DNA of 59,061 nucleotides from JBBSBR01 sp038251135 (GCA_038251135.1 JBBSBR010000002.1:1-59061), one strand, 5' to 3'; positions 40,791 through 49,094 are shown, counted from the stretch's first letter. The notes: generated by a model from the sequence alone, not told the origin. Numbers and translations: made by a program.

Positions 40791-41703
40791 ACTGCGTCTG
40801 GTCTTCTTCGGCACGGAAGCCTGGGCCATACCCAGTCTCGATGCCCTCATTGAGCAGCATGAGGTTGTGGGCATTGTCACCAAACCGGATGCTCTTTCCG
40901 GCCGAGGTCACAAACTCACTGCCTCGCCGGTCAAGGAAGTGGCCCTCCGCTGCGGTATTCCCGTTTTTGAGCCGACCAATCTGACCGAATTCACGGCTGA
41001 CCTGGCCCGTCTCGAGGCTGATCTCGGCGTGGTTATTGCCTATGGCAAACTAATACCCGATGAGATCATCGAACTGCTTCGTCACGGCATCATCAACTGC
41101 CATCCGTCGGCTCTGCCGCATCACCGCGGTCCGTCGCCCATTGAAGCCGCAATCCTGGCCGGAGAGGCCGTTAAAGTCAGCATTATTCAGCTCAGCGCCG
41201 AAATGGATGCCGGCGATATTCTGGCGCAAGCCGACCTCCCCGGATCGGGCGACGGGCTCACGGCGCCTGAACTCTACGCCGCGGCCGGCCTGGTGGGGGC
41301 GGAGCTCATTATTGAGGTGATCGACGCTCTGGCTGCGGGCACGCTGCATCGTACGCCCCAGGATCACAGCCAGACGACCTTGTCTCGGAAAATCTCCAAG
41401 GCCGACGGAGTCATCGACTGGACCAAGCCGGCGGGCGTCATCGAACGCGAAATCCGAGCCTACGCGGGTTGGCCGGGCAGCAAGGCAACCCTGTCCGGTC
41501 AGGATATCACCATCACGCACGCTCACGTGGCCGCCATGACCCCTGCGGACTCGATGACGCCCGGTACGCCGCTCATCGCGTCCGACGGCTCCTTGGCCTT
41601 CCAGACGGGCCAAGGGCTACTCGTAGCGGACCGTTTAAAGCCGGCCGGAAAACGCGAAATGACCGGCCAAGCATATCTGGCTGGTCATCCCCTCTCAAGC
41701 TGA
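40780..41703 (+). CDS. fmt: Methionyl-tRNA formyltransferase
   Basis: Formylates initiator Met-tRNA (307 residues, normal). The N-terminal Rossmann-like domain starts Leu-Val-Phe-Phe-Gly-Thr-Glu-Ala-Trp-Ala; the catalytic loop is Asn-Cys-His-Pro-Ser-Ala-Leu-Pro-His-His-Arg-Gly near 106 with Asp in Met-Asp-Ala-Gly-Asp-Ile-Leu near 142. The C-terminal domain begins near 205 with Ile-Asp-Trp. It is coupled to def and ends six bases from a convergent gene, without a visible terminator. Confidence 0.96.
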   Translation: MTHKLRLVFFGTEAWAIPSLDALIEQHEVVGIVTKPDALSGRGHKLTASPVKEVALRCGIPVFEPTNLTEFTADLARLEADLGVVIAYGKLIPDEIIELLRHGIINCHPSALPHHRGPSPIEAAILAGEAVKVSIIQLSAEMDAGDILAQADLPGSGDGLTAPELYAAAGLVGAELIIEVIDALAAGTLHRTPQDHSQTTLSRKISKADGVIDWTKPAGVIEREIRAYAGWPGSKATLSGQDITITHAHVAAMTPADSMTPGTPLIASDGSLAFQTGQGLLVADRLKPAGKREMTGQAYLAGHPLSS

Positions 41704-41708
41704 ACTTC

Positions 41709-43109
41709 CTACTCCTGCCGAAAATTCAGCCACCTGACGAACCATGGCGTCTTCTGCTTGGACTTGCCGAGCTGCTGATCCCAAGTGCCCATCGTCGCTA
41801 GCTCAGAGGCGTATCCGGAGCCGGAGCCGCCGCCAAGCTTCGAATTTTTCGTACGGCCGAGGTCGGCTCGGCGAAGCGAGGATAATTGCTTATTTGTGGA
41901 CTTCTCGTCACCGATTATCAACGTCTGCCGTTCAATCTCGCCAGTGGAAACGCGGACAACCTCGACCAGGCGTCCGTTGGGCATTCCGGGAATGTTATAG
42001 GATCGCTCCTCAAGTCTGGGGCCGCGATTCTTTTGACGATGAAGTATTCCGCCGAAATTTTTGGTCGTCGGCTCTTGCGTGTCGGTGATCCCGAGAGCGA
42101 ATCTGCGGAGCCGGGCCTGTGGCCGAAAGTCGGCATCTTTTGTAGTCAGTGAGGCAACCATCGAGTCCCCCTTGGCCGCCGCTTCGGCAAATTTCAACGT
42201 CGTATCTACCGCCTGTTTGGCATACCGCACATAGTTGGCCCGGGTTCGCTTAAAGCTTTCAGCTTTCTGTGCCTCAAGTTGAGCCAGCATCTGCTTCTTC
42301 AGTGCCCCGTTGACGGTATTGGCTTCGATCAGCCGGGCTCGTTCGTTGAACTGACGGTCGAGGTTCGTAATGTCTGCCGCCTCGAGGTCGGCCGCGAACG
42401 CCTGGCGGCGGGCCTCCTCGACGTCTTGGACGGCGTGCGGGAAATTCCGATCCCTCTGCTCTTGCTCGGCCAAGCTTATCGCCACGTCGGAATCCTCAAC
42501 CCGGTTCTTGGACTGCCATTCCTCGTGATCAGCGCGAGCTTCAACCTCCGCCTCGGCGCTGTCTTGTACCCGGTCGGGGTACCTGATCGGTTCATACTCG
42601 GCGTGTGCTTGGGTATAGGCTTCGTTTTCATCCTGTACGCGATCCGGATACTTCCGCTTCTCGCCTTCCAAAAGCGCCTTCGCGTGAGCTTTGTCTTTGT
42701 TCAAATTCGCGGCACGGCCGGGCGATATCGCCACCTCGCCGGCCAGTCTGACGGCCCTCCTGATTCGGCCGAGATCAGGCATCTCCGCGGCGGGAGCGCC
42801 GGCGGGATCGTCGCCGGCCGCCGGGACTCTCTCTGTATTGGCGGCCGGTCCTTCAAGACCGAGGGCAGTATCAAGGCCATCCAAGTCTTCGCGGCTCAAA
42901 GTCATTGCCTTGGTTTCGGTGGCAGGCGTTACAGGCGGTATACTGAGATCGCCAGTGAAGGCTCTGTTGAGGCGGTCTAGCTCTTCAAAGTCAATGACCG
43001 GCCCAGACGAAACCGCGGATGTACCCGGAGTCTGTCCCTCAAGCGGATCGGTGAATGATACTTCATGGGATGTAACTCCTGACGGACCGGTAGTTTCGGG
43101 GTTTGTCAC
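41709..43109 (-). CDS. Large hypothetical protein with about 24-residue tandem repeats
   Basis: A 466-residue, soluble, charged protein of no known family. Residues 1-130 are Pro/Thr/Glu/Ala-rich and probably disordered. Residues about 160-255 hold four copies of a repeat of about 24 residues built on Tyr-Pro-Asp-Arg-Val-Gln-Asp followed by Glu-Ala and an Ala/Glu-rich helix; copies 3 and 4 have drifted (Asn-Arg-Val-Glu-Asp; His-Ala-Val-Gln-Asp). A helix-rich part (255-330) and a beta-rich C-terminus follow. The GTG start has no Shine-Dalgarno but lies 8 bases after an 11-base-pair hairpin. No signal or membrane segment. Confidence 0.7.
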   Translation of the reverse strand: MTNPETTGPSGVTSHEVSFTDPLEGQTPGTSAVSSGPVIDFEELDRLNRAFTGDLSIPPVTPATETKAMTLSREDLDGLDTALGLEGPAANTERVPAAGDDPAGAPAAEMPDLGRIRRAVRLAGEVAISPGRAANLNKDKAHAKALLEGEKRKYPDRVQDENEAYTQAHAEYEPIRYPDRVQDSAEAEVEARADHEEWQSKNRVEDSDVAISLAEQEQRDRNFPHAVQDVEEARRQAFAADLEAADITNLDRQFNERARLIEANTVNGALKKQMLAQLEAQKAESFKRTRANYVRYAKQAVDTTLKFAEAAAKGDSMVASLTTKDADFRPQARLRRFALGITDTQEPTTKNFGGILHRQKNRGPRLEERSYNIPGMPNGRLVEVVRVSTGEIERQTLIIGDEKSTNKQLSSLRRADLGRTKNSKLGGGSGSGYASELATMGTWDQQLGKSKQKTPWFVRWLNFRQE

Positions 43110-43117
43110 GATATTTT

Positions 43118-43143
43118 AGACTCCAGATTGTTATCTGGAGTCT
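43118..43143 (-). promoter_or_regulatory. Perfect 11-base hairpin before the repeat-protein gene
   Basis: AGACTCCAGAT and ATCTGGAGTCT close a 4-base loop. No U-tract follows on the minus strand, so it is not a clear terminator for rbfA; it sits just upstream of a GTG without a ribosome site, with TATGAT overlapping its 5' side. It could act in translation or message stability. Confidence 0.45.
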
Positions 43144-43212
43144 ATCATAAGTGGTATGGAACGCTCAATGCGCAGACCGCCGGCGGTGGGGGCTTTGGGG
43201 TGCGTTAATCGG

Positions 43213-43545
43213 CTAGATTTTTCGCAGCAACCGGTCGATCTCGGCGGCGTAGGCGCCGCCGGTATCGATCTTGAAATGAATCCGAGGAACGTACTTATTG
43301 GTCATGCGCTGGCCCAGATCGTGCTGCACCTTGCCCGTAAGCCCCATTATCCGCTTCCAGACGGGCGATTCGGCCGCATCGGTGTCTCCCAAGAGGCCGA
43401 TCCAGACGGTAGCGTTGTGCAGATCGGGTGAAGCGTCGACCCGCGTAACCGTAACCCCGGCAGCATCGGCTTCCAGATAGTTCCGGAGACTAGTCGCGAC
43501 CACCTGCTGGATTACGCTCTCGACCTTGGCTACGCGTTCAGACAT
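43213..43545 (-). CDS. rbfA: Ribosome-binding factor A
   Basis: Small KH-fold factor (110 residues) needed for late 30S assembly. The Arg-Val-Ala-Lys-Val-Glu-Ser-Val-Ile-Gln start, Val-Thr-Arg-Val-Asp-Ala-Ser-Pro-Asp-Leu near 33 and the end Pro-Arg-Ile-His-Phe-Lys-Ile-Asp-Thr-Gly are family marks. It follows infB by 70 bases on the same strand, the usual order. Confidence 0.94.
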   Translation of the reverse strand: MSERVAKVESVIQQVVATSLRNYLEADAAGVTVTRVDASPDLHNATVWIGLLGDTDAAESPVWKRIMGLTGKVQHDLGQRMTNKYVPRIHFKIDTGGAYAAEIDRLLRKI

Positions 43546-43615
43546 AAATATACCTTAAATTAGATGTTGCAGCCGTAGTCCCGAACTTGCTTCAAGATGA
43601 CGTACAAACCAACCG

Positions 43616-45394
43616 TTAGGAGCTAAACGTGCGGGCGATAGTTTCGACCGAGTAAAATTCCAGAAAATCTCCAAGCTCAATCGCGGTGGCCGTATTGACG
43701 TTCATACCGCAGGTTTCACCCTCGAAGGCTTCACGAGCCGCCTGTTTGTCCTTCTGCAGGCTCGCCATGGTGCCTTCGCCGACGATTTCCTTGCCGCGCC
43801 TAATGCGGAACTTCGTCTTCGGTACTATATGGCCGCTCCGGACAGTACCGCCGCAAACTACGGCCGTCTTGGTCGTCTTGAAGACGCCGAGAATTTCGAG
43901 CTCGCCAGTAACCGTCTCCACGACTTCCGGCTCGAGCATCTGGCTCAGGGCATCGCGCAGATCATCCGTGAGCTCGTAGATTACCTTGTAGAGATGGACT
44001 TTGACGCCCTCGCGGTTGGCGTGCGACTTGAGGGCAGAACTCATACCGACGTTGAACCCGATCATCAGGGCGCCGGCAGTTTTGGCGAAGGCAATGTCGG
44101 ACTCGGCAATGTCACCGACGGCCGATGAAACGACCTTGACGGCGACCTCGGAATTTTTCAGCTGCTCCATGGCGGCCATGAGCGACTCCAATGAGCCCTG
44201 AACGTCGGCCTTGAGCACGATGTTGAGTTCACGAACATTCTCGGCGCTGATCGCCTGGTTCATGAGCGACGCGTCGATCTTCTTGACGCCGAGGCTCTTG
44301 GCTTGGGTACGGCGCACGACCTGAGAAGCCGCTTCACGAGCGCCCTTCTCCGTCTCATCGGAACGGAAACGATCGCCGAAGGCCGGTACGGCCTTGAAGC
44401 CAGTTACGACGGCCGGCATGCCCGGATGGGCGGCTTGAATCCGCTTCCCGCGATAATCGCCGAGACTTCTAACCTTGGCGTAAGTCGAACCCGCTATCAG
44501 ATAATCACCGACCTTGAGCTGACCGTTGCGTACCAGAACTGTGGCAACCGGACCGCGGCTCGGGTCGAGGTGGGACTCTATAATTACTCCGTCGCTGGGA
44601 CCGTCCGGCATAGCTCGCAGATCCTCGAGATCGGCGACCAGCAACACGAGGTCGAGCAGCTTGTCGATGTTGACGTTGGACTTGGCCGAAACGTCGACGG
44701 TCACGGTGTTGCCGCCCCAATCTTCCGGCTGCAGGCCCAATTCGCTCAATTCGGTCCGTACGCGAACGGGATCGGCGCCCTCCTTGTCGACCTTGTTGAT
44801 GGCCACGACCATCTGTACGCCCGCTTCCTGAGCGTAGCGGATCGCCTCTTTGGTCTGCGGCTTCACGCCGTCGTCGGCGGCCACCACGATAATGGCGACA
44901 TCGGTCATGCGGGCGCCGTGCTGGCGCAGCGCCGAGAAGGCCTCGTGCCCCGGAGTATCGAGGAAGGTTATCCAGCGGTCGTTGCGGTTTACCTGGTAGG
45001 CTCCGATGTGCTGGGTAATACCGCCCGCCTCTTTGGCGACGACGGATGTGTTACGAATGGCGTCCAAGAGAGATGTCTTGCCGTGGTCGACGTGTCCCAT
45101 GACGGTCACGATTGGCGGCCTCAGCATTCCCTCCCCCTCGGGCAATGGTTGCTTCTCGGCGGCCAGCGCGGCAGCTTCGGGCGACACCTCAAGCTCAATT
45201 TCAAAGCCCAAGTCACTGCCGATGATGGCGGCCGTGTCGAAGTCGATCTGCTCGTTGATGGTCGCCATGACGCCGTTCTTCATCAGTTCACCCATTACCC
45301 GAGTCACCGGCAGTCCAAGCCGTTCGGCAAGCTGACCCACCCCGATTACTTCGGGGATGACGATCGGTTGGTTGGATGTGACCTGGTCGGCCAT
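43616..45394 (-). CDS. infB: Translation initiation factor IF-2, short form
   Basis: GTPase (592 residues) that brings fMet-tRNA to the 30S. It has one N-terminal IF2_N domain (about 12-60) and lacks the long variable region of E. coli IF2 (about 890). GTPase motifs are Gly-His-Val-Asp-His-Gly-Lys-Thr near 98, Asp-Thr-Pro-Gly-His-Glu near 145, Asn-Lys-Val-Asp-Lys near 199 and Ser-Ala-Lys near 235. Domains II-IV are complete. The ATG follows CAGGAG. It is in the order S1-domain protein, ylxR, infB, rbfA. Confidence 0.97.
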   Translation of the reverse strand: MADQVTSNQPIVIPEVIGVGQLAERLGLPVTRVMGELMKNGVMATINEQIDFDTAAIIGSDLGFEIELEVSPEAAALAAEKQPLPEGEGMLRPPIVTVMGHVDHGKTSLLDAIRNTSVVAKEAGGITQHIGAYQVNRNDRWITFLDTPGHEAFSALRQHGARMTDVAIIVVAADDGVKPQTKEAIRYAQEAGVQMVVAINKVDKEGADPVRVRTELSELGLQPEDWGGNTVTVDVSAKSNVNIDKLLDLVLLVADLEDLRAMPDGPSDGVIIESHLDPSRGPVATVLVRNGQLKVGDYLIAGSTYAKVRSLGDYRGKRIQAAHPGMPAVVTGFKAVPAFGDRFRSDETEKGAREAASQVVRRTQAKSLGVKKIDASLMNQAISAENVRELNIVLKADVQGSLESLMAAMEQLKNSEVAVKVVSSAVGDIAESDIAFAKTAGALMIGFNVGMSSALKSHANREGVKVHLYKVIYELTDDLRDALSQMLEPEVVETVTGELEILGVFKTTKTAVVCGGTVRSGHIVPKTKFRIRRGKEIVGEGTMASLQKDKQAAREAFEGETCGMNVNTATAIELGDFLEFYSVETIARTFSS

Positions 45395-45423
45395 AAGGCG
45401 CTCCTGACGGATTTAAAACTGAT

Positions 45424-45615
45424 TTATTTCTTCTTGACGGTCTTGGGCAGGATCACAGAACAGCGATCAGAACATGAATAAATGCCTCGTCCGAGCTCGA
45501 CCTGTTTGGGATCGAGTTGGAGAGATCCTCCCGCCAACGTCCACCGCCGGAGTTCGCCTTTGGGCTTTTGGACCCGGCAGACTCGGCAGCGACGCAGCGG
45601 GACATGAGTGGACAC
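45424..45615 (-). CDS. ylxR: YlxR/RnpM RNA-binding protein
   Basis: A 63-residue YlxR-family protein. Arg-Arg-Cys-Arg-Val-Cys-Arg-Val-Gln-Lys-Pro-Lys-Gly-Glu-Leu and Gly-Arg-Gly-Ile-Tyr-Ser-Cys-Ser-Asp-Arg-Cys are the family marks. In B. subtilis the family member has been reported to modulate RNase P. The GTG start shares a base with the upstream stop (TAGTG). It normally sits between nusA and infB; here an S1-domain gene takes the nusA place. Confidence 0.88.
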   Translation of the reverse strand: MSTHVPLRRCRVCRVQKPKGELRRWTLAGGSLQLDPKQVELGRGIYSCSDRCSVILPKTVKKK

Positions 45616-46718
45616 TACTTGGCCTCATCCTCAGCGGCCTTGGCGGCCTTGCGAGGAGATTTTAAGCTCAATGAGAGCTTGTGAGCCTCGGGGTCGATCG
45701 CGATGATCCGGAACTTCTTGGACTCGCCCAGTTTCACCAGGGTACTTGGGTCCTCGACGTGGGTATCGGCCAGCTCAGAGATATGCACGAGCGCCTCAAT
45801 TGCCGGGGTAACCTGGACGAAGGCGCCAAATGGCGTGATACGGGTAATCTTGCCCTCAACCTCGTCGCCGACCTTGTACTTGACCGCATCGCGCAGCCAG
45901 GGATCCGGCGAAAGCTGCTTCATCGACAGACTGAGCTTGTCGCGGTCGATCGAGATGATCTTGGCCTCAACCTTGTCGCCGACCTTCACATAGGTAGAGG
46001 GATTGTCGACTCGGTCCCAAGCAATCTCGGAGATGTGCACCAGTCCCTCGACGCCGTCGACGTTTACGAAAATGCCAAAGTCGACTACGCCGGTAGCGAC
46101 GCCGGTCACGACATCGTTGACGGTCATCTTGGCGACTTTGCCCTCGGTGTCTTCGCGCTTGGCGGCTTTTTCGCTCAGGATAAGCTTATTGTCGCGGCGA
46201 TTCACATCGAGTACCCGAACCGACAAACTCTTGCCGATCAGGCTGTTCAGGCGGTGCAGGATCTCGTCCTTGTCGGCGCCGGAAACACGCGGGTAGTTCT
46301 CGGCCGAAAGTTGAGATACCGGCAAAAAGCCGCGAATCCCGTCGACTTCGATCAACAAACCGCCCTTGTTGGCGTCGAACGCGGTAACCGGGAAGACTTC
46401 GCCGGCCGTAAAGCGCTCCTCGAGCGACTCCCAGCCCTTCTCCTTGGCGACCTTCTTGAGACTCAAAATAGCGTAACCGCGGTCGTCCTCGGGATCGAGG
46501 ACCGACGCCGAAATAATGTCGCCGGGCTTAATATCCTGGCTGGACTCAATCTCCCGTCCGACTACCAATCCGGTACCTCGGGCGCCCAGATCCAGCCAGA
46601 CCTCATGCTTCTCGGCAGCGATCACGGTACCCTCGATGACGTCCCCGGCGGCCATTGCCGCAACCGGAGCCTCGGCTAAGAGCTCTTCCATTGATAATTC
46701 TTGAACTTTGGTTGCCAT
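45615..46718 (-). CDS. rpsA: Ribosomal protein S1-like protein, four S1 domains
   Basis: A 367-residue protein made of four S1 RNA-binding domains at about 23-90, 108-175, 199-268 and 283-355. Repeats 3 and 4 keep the strong Phe-Gly-Ile/Ala-Phe-Val ... Gly-Leu-Val-His-Ile-Ser-Glu pattern; 1 and 2 are more diverged, as in other S1 proteins. E. coli S1 has six domains; four is common in Gram-positive-type bacteria. It may help initiation of leaderless and weak-SD messages (inference). A TTTACG-17-TAAAAT promoter and a leader of about 80 bases precede it. Confidence 0.92.
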   Translation of the reverse strand: MATKVQELSMEELLAEAPVAAMAAGDVIEGTVIAAEKHEVWLDLGARGTGLVVGREIESSQDIKPGDIISASVLDPEDDRGYAILSLKKVAKEKGWESLEERFTAGEVFPVTAFDANKGGLLIEVDGIRGFLPVSQLSAENYPRVSGADKDEILHRLNSLIGKSLSVRVLDVNRRDNKLILSEKAAKREDTEGKVAKMTVNDVVTGVATGVVDFGIFVNVDGVEGLVHISEIAWDRVDNPSTYVKVGDKVEAKIISIDRDKLSLSMKQLSPDPWLRDAVKYKVGDEVEGKITRITPFGAFVQVTPAIEALVHISELADTHVEDPSTLVKLGESKKFRIIAIDPEAHKLSLSLKSPRKAAKAAEDEAK

Positions 46719-46824
46719 AAGTGTAGTTTCCGCAAACGGCTTTCAACCCGCTCGCGTACTTCTCCCTTCAAAAAAGATTTCACTAACGCTTGGCAAAGCG
46801 AGTGATTAATCATCATTTTACCCT

Positions 46825-46854
46825 AAAAGACGCCTCGCGTAAAGGCGAAGCGCC
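46825..46854 (-). terminator. Terminator after the sortase-type surface gene
   Basis: A 9-pair stem with some G-U (GCGCTTCGC with GCGAGGCGT on the minus strand), followed by TCTTTTAG. The rpsA promoter overlaps its 3' side. Confidence 0.6.
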
Positions 46855-46884
46855 TTGAAGGTTTTCGTAGGTGTGGGATGCTCG

Positions 46885-47325
46885 CTAACCGCGCGGGGTA
46901 CGGAGTGCGGCGCCTAAGATGCGACGACCTGAACGCCAGTAGGCCAGAGCTACCAACATCATGCTCATACCGAGGAGCGCCGACGTAGATGAGCCGGTAT
47001 CTGGAATCGCCGTGCCGGCAACGGCCTGAGGCTTGGGAGACGCCGCCGGCGCTCCGGCCGCGGTTCCGTTAGCCGTCGTCGAACCGCCCTGGATCGTATT
47101 GGCCGACGGCGAGGCGACCGGAGCCGTATTATTAGTGGTGATACTGGCCCCGTCCGGCGTCGGTGCCGCACTTGCCGCCGTAGTCTGAGTCGCCTGCTGA
47201 TGTTTGGTGTCGTCTTGCGTCTTCAATTGCGCCTGGCGCTGTGAGTTACCGTACAGAAAGGTCGCTACCACGATCAAGCTGATCACAATCAGCCCAATGA
47301 CGGTCTTCACATTCTCGCTCTTCAC
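46885..47325 (-). CDS. Sortase-type cell-wall protein (Ile-Pro-Asp-Thr-Gly)
   Basis: A 146-residue surface protein. An N-terminal membrane or signal segment (about 8-26) is followed by a low-complexity Thr/Ala/Ser/Pro/Asn region of about 80 residues, then Ile-Pro-Asp-Thr-Gly near 111, a hydrophobic helix and Trp-Arg-Ser-Gly-Arg-Arg. This order (pentapeptide, helix, positive tail) is the classic sortase sorting signal. A C-terminal extension follows the Arg pair. The start is GTG with GGAG at 8-9 bases. No sortase gene is in the window. Confidence 0.75.
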   Translation of the reverse strand: MKSENVKTVIGLIVISLIVVATFLYGNSQRQAQLKTQDDTKHQQATQTTAASAAPTPDGASITTNNTAPVASPSANTIQGGSTTANGTAAGAPAASPKPQAVAGTAIPDTGSSTSALLGMSMMLVALAYWRSGRRILGAALRTPRG

Positions 47326-47414
47326 GTGTTTTGCTCCAATCAGATAAATGTAAATAGGTTATAACCGAGAATGAGCCTGGAAACAAGCTTAAGAATATTA
47401 TAGATAGCTCTCCA

Positions 47415-47625
47415 GAGCACACAAATAGCCGTGCGTTGCTGAGGAATGGACACCTTGGAGGGGCCAGTACCCAAGCAACGCACGGCTATTTGAGCCGCAC
47501 TTTATGAGCGGAGATGGGGCTTCATCCTTGATCAAATTGCAAGGAGGTGAGCACTCGCGTAAAGACCGAAGGGGAAAAGCCCCATCACCACTAATCACCC
47601 TCACTCCCGCGGAATGCGGAACGTT
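47415..47625 (-). ncRNA. Candidate structured RNA with anti-Shine-Dalgarno segment
   Basis: A promoter-driven minus-strand segment of about 210 bases without a convincing frame. Two long helices are clear: a 10-base stem GATGGGGCTT/AAGCCCCATC (47513-47522 with 47577-47586), and an 18-base perfect stem (47423-47440 with 47474-47491) near the 3' end. Between the arms of the first lies UCACCUCCUU (47550-47541), the sequence of the 16S 3' end. It does not match the conserved parts of tmRNA, RNase P RNA or SRP RNA that I know. It also fills the 357-base gap between two genes. Confidence 0.5.
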
Positions 47626-47631
47626 GCATTA

Positions 47632-47660
47632 AATCTAACATATTCGATGGTATAAGTCAA
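47632..47660 (-). promoter_or_regulatory. Promoter of the candidate structured RNA
   Basis: TTGACT (47660-47655) and TAGATT (47637-47632) with a 17-base spacer; predicted start at 47625. Confidence 0.65.
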
Positions 47661-47682
47661 TAATTTTGGGCTCTGTAAGCCC

Positions 47683-48420
47683 TTAGGGACGAGTCGGATC
47701 GTCCACGATTACCGCCACCACTCCCCGGCTTTTCGCCAATCGCTTGCGCCGGCGCGGCGAATTTACCGTCCAGACCATCACCGGTATCCCGCGGCGGCGG
47801 GCTCCTCTGAGCACCGCCAGATCGGCTAGGAAGTAATGAACTGCCAGGAAATCGGCGGCGGCGGCCACAAAGCGGTCCCAGGGCGCCAGATCTTTCGCGT
47901 GGCTCAGCAGCGACTGAGAGCGTACCGGACTCCCGAGTACCAGCCCGGTGCACGTCTCGGGCGCCAACCGCCGAACTTCGGCCAAGACTGAGACGTAAAA
48001 CGATGAAATCACGTACTCGTTCGGCTTGTAATTGGCCCTTACTACCCGCAAAACTTCGGGCGCCAAGCCTTCTTCTTTGATCTCGATGTTTAGGATGGCC
48101 CGGTGGCCGATATGGTCGAGCGCCTGCTGGAGCGTCACGAGGTTTTCAGCGGGGTAATGTTTAATGGCCTGCGCATAAGACAGCTCGCGCAATCTCCCCC
48201 TTTGAATCTTGCTGTCATGATGAATCACCAGCACCCCGTCGCCCATCGCCCGCACGTCGAACTCTATGATGTGGCTCCGAAGCTCAATTGCACGCTCAAA
48301 GGCCTCCAGAGTGTTCTCCTGGGCGTGTTTGGATGCCCCGCGATGCGCCACGGTGAGCGCGGTGTGGGCCGGCGCGGCCAGGGCCGGGTGCAATTTAGGT
48401 TTATTTGACGGCTGTGACAT
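47683..48420 (-). CDS. Glycerophosphodiester phosphodiesterase
   Basis: A 245-residue GDPD enzyme that splits glycerophosphodiesters into glycerol phosphate and alcohol. It has Val-Ala-His-Arg-Gly-Ala near 25 with Glu-Asn-Thr near 35, the metal-site Glu-Phe-Asp-Val-Arg near 53 and His-His-Asp-Ser near 67, and Glu-Ile-Lys-Glu-Glu near 112. No signal peptide is seen, so it is probably cytoplasmic and may recycle lipid head groups. Together with the glycolipid operon it points to some lipid turnover. Confidence 0.92.
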   Translation of the reverse strand: MSQPSNKPKLHPALAAPAHTALTVAHRGASKHAQENTLEAFERAIELRSHIIEFDVRAMGDGVLVIHHDSKIQRGRLRELSYAQAIKHYPAENLVTLQQALDHIGHRAILNIEIKEEGLAPEVLRVVRANYKPNEYVISSFYVSVLAEVRRLAPETCTGLVLGSPVRSQSLLSHAKDLAPWDRFVAAAADFLAVHYFLADLAVLRGARRRGIPVMVWTVNSPRRRKRLAKSRGVVAVIVDDPTRP

Positions 48421-48489
48421 ATCCAGTACTCACGTTATCAAAGTTTACCTAAGTGTCCAAGAACCTTTACGCTTATGCTCGACATCAAT

Positions 48490-48518
48490 TTGATGGACAA
48501 GTTATAGTTGGATACAAC
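48490..48518 (+). promoter_or_regulatory. Promoter of the metallopeptidase gene
   Basis: TTGATG (48490-48495) and TACAAC (48513-48518) with a 17-base spacer; start near 48525, leaving room for the AGAGGAGGG ribosome site. Confidence 0.55.
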
Positions 48519-48540
48519 ACGACATTAGAGGAGGGTGAGC

Positions 48541-49029
48541 TTGAATTTTCTCGATCATTTCCCGGACCAGACCTTTGTCCCAGGGAGATACTTCATGTGG
48601 TCGCCTAATAGTAGGACAATCACCTATGATGAGCGGCGATTAAGCACCAACAACGGTAAATTGGCCCTCCTGCACGAGATCGGTCATGCACGACTTGGCC
48701 ACCGAATCTACAAGTACGATATGGAGCTCCTGCGAATGGAGATGGAGGCTTGGGACATTGCCCGCGAACTCGCTCCGGCCGTCGAAGTTACGATCAACGA
48801 AGACCATATAGCTTCAACGATCGCCAGTTACGACGAATGGCTTACCAAGCGGGCGACCTGCCCCGATTGCAATAACTTCAGTCTCCAGCGCGGCCGTGAC
48901 TCCTACGGTTGCTTCGCCTGCGGGGCAAAATGGGTCGTCAACTGGCGCAAGGACCGCCGCGTCAAGCGCACCGTCATCTCACGCTTCATTCCCACGTCCG
49001 AGCTTGCCCGAAACACTGCCGGCGCCTAA
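48541..49029 (+). CDS. ImmA/IrrE-like metallopeptidase with zinc ribbon
   Basis: A 162-residue protein with His-Glu-Ile-Gly-His-Ala-Arg-Leu-Gly-His near 45, the HEXXH gluzincin motif with a close third His, as in ImmA/IrrE peptidases that cut repressors. The C-terminal third has Cys-Pro-Asp-Cys and Cys-Phe-Ala-Cys (about 107-128), a zinc ribbon, then a basic tail. The TTG at 48541 is chosen: GAGGAGGG lies 6 bases before it, while the GTG two codons earlier overlaps that site. No repressor gene is adjacent, so a target is not obvious. Confidence 0.75.
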   Translation: MNFLDHFPDQTFVPGRYFMWSPNSRTITYDERRLSTNNGKLALLHEIGHARLGHRIYKYDMELLRMEMEAWDIARELAPAVEVTINEDHIASTIASYDEWLTKRATCPDCNNFSLQRGRDSYGCFACGAKWVVNWRKDRRVKRTVISRFIPTSELARNTAGA

Positions 49030-49045
49030 ATTTGTTCGGATAATC

Positions 49046-49072
49046 AAAAACCCCTCTGCACGAGGGGTTTTT
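49046..49072. terminator. Bidirectional terminator
   Basis: AAAAACCCCTC/GAGGGGTTTTT hairpin between the convergent metallopeptidase and KGG genes. Confidence 0.9.
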
Positions 49073-49094
49073 GATATCGGACTACTGTAGCGTA

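Noticed and set aside
43118..43143. rbfA terminator
   Set aside because: The hairpin is perfect but is followed by A-rich, not T-rich, sequence on the relevant strand; kept as a hairpin of unknown role.
47398..47604. 68-codon minus-strand frame overlapping the structured RNA
   Set aside because: No SD, unusual residue mix, and the sequence is dominated by long inverted repeats; an RNA is the simpler reading.
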